Below, piece by piece: positions 6,957 through 9,075 of a stretch of 9,075 nucleotides of DNA. Under the pieces are notes generated by a model. That model worked only from the letters and a program-made list of their open reading frames with translations. It did no database searches and was not told the DNA's origin. This DNA comes from Mucilaginibacter sp. (lineage in GTDB: Bacteria > Bacteroidota > Bacteroidia > Sphingobacteriales > Sphingobacteriaceae): positions 1 to 9,075 of the forward strand of contig JAICXZ010000071.1 of assembly GCA_025934475.1 (NCBI GenBank), written 5' to 3'. The position numbers were made by a program, and so were the translations under genes. The number at the start of each line of letters is the position of its first letter. Positions within the stretch are counted from its first letter, which is position 1.

Positions 6957-6980
6957 GACAACGGTTGTTGTCATACGTAT
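6957..6980. repeat. Two adjacent palindromes upstream of the DUF155 gene
   Basis: GACAAC and GTTGTC (6957-6962 and 6967-6972) form a perfect 6-bp inverted repeat around GGTT. It is followed directly by the 8-bp palindrome ATACGTAT (6973-6980). They lie 56-79 bases upstream of the DUF155 start, after the terminator of the preceding lipoprotein gene, where a regulator could bind. No binding protein is identified. Confidence 0.35.
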
Positions 6981-7000
6981 AAAAGTACTGTTGCCACCAC

Positions 7001-7034
7001 AAAAAGAAAGAGCCCCCCAAATGTGAGGCTCTTT
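7001..7034 (-). terminator. Intrinsic terminator of the lipoprotein gene
   Basis: An 8-bp perfect stem is formed by AAAGAGCC (7007-7014) and GGCTCTTT (7027-7034) around a 12-base loop. On the minus strand it is followed by CTTTTT (7006-7001). It lies 27 bases after the lipoprotein stop codon and separates that gene from the DUF155 gene. Confidence 0.82.
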
Positions 7035-7061
7035 AGGAACTGAGTCGTCCTAAAACATTTA

Positions 7062-7574
7062 TTAAGGTTCAATAACATCTGCGCTTATTTTTACGCTGTC
7101 TGTTTTGTCAATATTAGAGGCCCAAACCGATGGTACTACTATATGCACCTTACCGTTCGTTACCGTTACTGTGGCATTTGCATTTGCAGAAGAGCTGCTA
7201 TAAAAAGGGCCTCCGCTAACGTTGCCCGTAGCGCCTACTGTTACTTCGTTATCGTTTGCCGGCTGTCCGCCATTTATGTTAAAGCCAACCATCTTATAGG
7301 TGCCGCTGGCTTTAGGATATGTTTTAAATACAAAATTTATCTCGCCTCCACCCACATAAAAAGGATTACCGTAGGTTGCAAGCAGCGCATAGTCGTTACG
7401 CCTTACCGAATCGGGGGTGTATTTAGTCCCGTTGAACGTCCAACTGCTATTTGTCGTAGCTGGCTTGGGGTCGTCGGTTGTTGTTAAACAGGAAACTAAT
7501 GACAGGGAAGCCAGTGCAACAATCATCAATTTCTTTGGAAGGGTTAACCGTGAAAAGGAAAAGTTTTTGTTCAT
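7062..7574 (-). CDS. Small predicted lipoprotein of unknown function
   Basis: A 170-residue protein with a type II (lipoprotein) signal peptide. The N-region is basic (KK at 14-15), the hydrophobic stretch is about 16-27, and the lipobox LVSC puts the lipidated cysteine at residue 29. It is followed by TTTDDPKP, a polar linker of the kind common in Bacteroidota envelope lipoproteins. The mature part of about 140 residues is rich in Ser, Thr, Asn, Gly and Val (for example SSSSANANATVTVTNGKVHIVV) and looks like a small beta-rich domain; I do not recognise the family. The first ATG is chosen because starting at Met17 would remove the basic N-region. The gene ends with TAA and has its own terminator; I find no convincing promoter box in the AT-rich 96 bases upstream. 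Confidence 0.82.
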   Translation of the reverse strand: MNKNFSFSRLTLPKKLMIVALASLSLVSCLTTTDDPKPATTNSSWTFNGTKYTPDSVRRNDYALLATYGNPFYVGGGEINFVFKTYPKASGTYKMVGFNINGGQPANDNEVTVGATGNVSGGPFYSSSSANANATVTVTNGKVHIVVPSVWASNIDKTDSVKISADVIEP

Positions 7575-7670
7575 AATTTGTGATTATTAGGATATAATTT
7601 TTTGTCGTAATATTAATTATTAATTTCTAACTAAAAAAATGTCTCCAATCACACTTTGCTTGCTTATGAG

Positions 7671-8114
7671 TTACTTCATCCCCTTTTTAAGGGTAATAAC
7701 CGTAATTTCGGGCCACATACCTACCCTGCCCTTTAGCCCGAGAAAACCAAAGCCGCGATTAACGTACAGGTACTTGCCATCTTCTTCATACAATCCGGCC
7801 CACTGCTTGTAGACATATTTGATCGGGCTCCATTTCCATCCAAACAATTCGATGCCGAATTGCGCGCCATGCGTATGACCTGAAAGCGTCAAGTGAACAT
7901 GCTGATGATGCTGTAGCGTGACGGCTTCCCAGTGGGATGGGTCGTGCAACATGAGTATTTTGAACGCTTCTGCAGGCACAGGGGCGGTTGCGCGCTTAAG
8001 GTCGCCGTATTTGTGAAAGCCACCCTTACCCCAGTTCTCTACCCCAATCAGTGCGATCGACTGAACCTTGCGTTCTATGTTGATGTATTCATTCAATAGC
8101 AAGCGGAATCCCAT
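7671..8114 (-). CDS. C-terminal part of the split metallophosphoesterase
   Basis: These 147 codons begin with an ATG that directly abuts the in-frame TAA of the interruption. The part carries the last two metal-ligand blocks of the calcineurin-like phosphoesterase fold: HDPSH with His57, and GHTHG with His80 and His82. It also has the family's C-terminal region (YVNRGFGFLGLKGRVG, 117-132). It lacks the DxH, GDxxN and GNHD blocks and has no signal peptide or membrane segment, so it is unlikely to be an enzyme by itself. If translated at all, the ATG could be used by reinitiation 12 bases after the TAG of the upstream part. It ends at a TAA, with no strong hairpin after it. Confidence 0.7.
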   Translation of the reverse strand: MGFRLLLNEYINIERKVQSIALIGVENWGKGGFHKYGDLKRATAPVPAEAFKILMLHDPSHWEAVTLQHHQHVHLTLSGHTHGAQFGIELFGWKWSPIKYVYKQWAGLYEEDGKYLYVNRGFGFLGLKGRVGMWPEITVITLKKGMK

Positions 8115-8126
8115 TTATTGGTGAAC

Positions 8127-8855
8127 CTATTTCAGGCGCTCCAGGTTGGCTTGCTGATGGGCCTCGCTTTTCCATTGCACATAGTCGCCGTAGTCATGGT
8201 TGCCCAATACGGAGAACTTGCCGCAAGTGGCCTTTAACTCAGCGAAGTGATCAATCCAGGGATCCATTTCAACAGCATGGTTATTCACCAGGTCGCCGGT
8301 AAAGAGGATAACATCGCTTTGTTGCTCGTTAACTATCCTGATGCCTTTGCTTACCCCTTTCTCACTGGTGAAGCTGCCCGAATGGATATCAGAAAGCTGT
8401 GTAATGGTAAAGCCATCGAATGCCTCCGGGAGATCGGGAAAGTATAAGGTTTCTTTCTTTACCTGGTAAAAGTGACGTCCGCCGGTGAGCCCGTATAGCA
8501 GGGCCGCGAACGGTACGAGGGCCACACCTATAGCAACCTCGCTCACCCAAATTGCGCGGGGTGGAAAACCGCGGAACAGCCGGCTGATATCTTCCAGCAA
8601 CAATACCGGCATTGCAAAAACCTTTGGTACCAGCGAGAGCAGCACCAGGGCCATCAGTATCGAAATAAGCCGCATTACCGCCTTATTGGATCTCGGAAGT
8701 CTGAAAGTAAAGAAGGCTGCAACAATGAGCGCAGGCTCGAAAAGCCAATAGGCGGTGTGTATAAAGGAACTGGCGGTTAATGTTTCCACCGCCTGGAAAA
8801 AATAAATATCTGCCAAAATTAATAGCGACAATATAATAGGAACGCGTTTTCTCAT
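8127..8855 (-). CDS. N-terminal part of the split metallophosphoesterase, with membrane anchor
   Basis: These 242 codons start at the ATG at 8853-8855. About four hydrophobic segments come first (near residues 5-23, 35-52, 61-87 and 103-122). The start of the phosphoesterase domain follows, with LSDIHSG (Asp156, His158), GDLVN (Asp188, Asn191) and GNHD (219-221). The layout matches the YkuE-like membrane-bound phosphoesterases, which in other bacteria act on phosphodiester or phospholipid substrates at the membrane. The product ends at a TAG in the middle of the catalytic domain, just after LERLK, and so lacks the C-terminal GHTHG block. It is transcribed away from the Tat-signal gene at the right edge, with 117 bases between their starts. 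Confidence 0.75.
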   Translation of the reverse strand: MRKRVPIILSLLILADIYFFQAVETLTASSFIHTAYWLFEPALIVAAFFTFRLPRSNKAVMRLISILMALVLLSLVPKVFAMPVLLLEDISRLFRGFPPRAIWVSEVAIGVALVPFAALLYGLTGGRHFYQVKKETLYFPDLPEAFDGFTITQLSDIHSGSFTSEKGVSKGIRIVNEQQSDVILFTGDLVNNHAVEMDPWIDHFAELKATCGKFSVLGNHDYGDYVQWKSEAHQQANLERLK

Positions 8856-8972
8856 GGTTGGGGAGACGAACTCAGGAGAAAAACATTTTAAAGGAAGGGA
8901 AAGTTTACATTTCGGTGATTGTTAGGGGAAATGCGGTCTTCAAACAAATAGTTCTATCTTAGTTAACGAGAA

Positions 8973-9075
8973 ATGTCACTTATGCCCTCCACCCGCCGCC
9001 AATTCATCCAATCCTCGTTAATCGCTGCCGCGTCAGCCATGCTGCCGCTTAACCTGCTCGCAGCAAAACAAAAAC
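8973..9075 (+). CDS. Start of a Tat-exported protein (partial, runs off the window)
   Basis: An open frame begins with ATG at 8973, or more likely the second ATG at 8982, and continues to the last base. The peptide starts MPSTRRQFIQSSL, with the twin-arginine motif TRRQFIQ, then a moderately hydrophobic Ala/Leu-rich stretch and a likely cut site near LLAA. It should therefore be folded in the cytoplasm and exported by the Tat pathway. The mature protein is outside the window, so its function cannot be named. In Bacteroidota such signals often precede oxidoreductases, sugar isomerases or hydrolases. It diverges from the metallophosphoesterase gene. Confidence 0.82.
   Translation, partial: MSLMPSTRRQFIQSSLIAAASAMLPLNLLAAKQK

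Larger units (their letters stand above)
7671..8855 (-). pseudogene. Membrane-anchored metallophosphoesterase gene interrupted by two in-frame stops
   Basis: The two open frames at 8127-8855 and 7671-8114 are in the same reading frame and join into one calcineurin-like phosphoesterase of about 394 codons. The interruption reads, codon by codon from 8132 down, AAA TAG GTT CAC CAA TAA ATG GGA: a TAG at 8127-8129 and a TAA at 8115-8117, with no frameshift. Five metal-site blocks are shared out. The first part has DIH, GDLVN and GNHD; the second has HDPSH and GHTHG. Neither part alone has a complete metal site. The rest of the coding sequence looks undecayed, so the gene is either recently inactivated, read through, expressed as two interacting pieces, or wrong in the assembly. 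Confidence 0.75.

Noticed and set aside
7605..7630. AT-rich repeats (ATTAATT twice) upstream of the lipoprotein gene, considered as a promoter or operator
   Set aside because: Low-complexity AT sequence without a TAnnTTTG box; no specific site can be defended.
8112..8129. Reassignment of TAG and TAA to a sense codon, which would restore the phosphoesterase
   Set aside because: Other genes in the window end at the expected family C-terminus with TAG (usp, DUF2061, ABC exporter) or TAA (gluQ, lipoprotein), so both codons act as stops here.
8955..8962. TATCTTAG as a -7 box for the Tat-signal gene
   Set aside because: It has one mismatch to TAnnTTTG and no TTG at the expected distance upstream; too weak to annotate.

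Overview
The window looks like chromosomal DNA of a Bacteroidota bacterium, probably in the Sphingobacteriales (Mucilaginibacter/Pedobacter-like). Three things support this. Two clean promoters carry the Bacteroidetes-type TAnnTTTG -7 box with a TTG 19 bases upstream. Genes lack recognisable Shine-Dalgarno sequences. Several families present are common in that phylum. Placement at genus level is inference only.

Layout, left to right. The first 39 bases may be the tail of a plus-strand gene. A plus-strand gene for glutamyl-queuosine tRNA(Asp) synthetase (gluQ, 67-963) follows. From 991 to 5791 all genes lie on the minus strand. In transcription order they are a full-length ABC exporter, a cytoplasmic two-HKD phospholipase D-like protein, a secreted protein with a CotH-like kinase pattern, and then, after a 155-base gap with its own promoter box, a universal stress protein and a small DUF2061 membrane protein. 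The first three are 20 bases apart or overlap by 4 bases, and the last two overlap by 8 bases, so this reads as two transcription units.

A 177-base divergent region (5792-5968) holds the promoter of the ABC operon and the promoter of a tRNA-Val(UAC) gene (5969-6043). A perfect-stem terminator follows the tRNA and probably works in both directions. To its right, on the minus strand, are a DUF155/RMD1-family membrane-anchored protein (6119-6907), a small lipoprotein with its own terminator (7062-7574), and a membrane-anchored metallophosphoesterase (7671-8855). The phosphoesterase is interrupted by two in-frame stop codons 15 bases apart, although the residues on both sides remain intact. At the right edge a plus-strand gene begins with a clear twin-arginine signal peptide and runs out of the window.

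I see no CRISPR array, insertion sequence, phage gene or toxin-antitoxin pair, and no gene-free stretch longer than 300 bases. Most of the window is ordinary housekeeping and envelope DNA. The two items most worth attention are the doubly interrupted metallophosphoesterase and the ABC exporter / PLD / secreted CotH-like operon, which could be an uncharacterised envelope-modification unit. That last reading is a hypothesis from gene order, not a demonstrated system.
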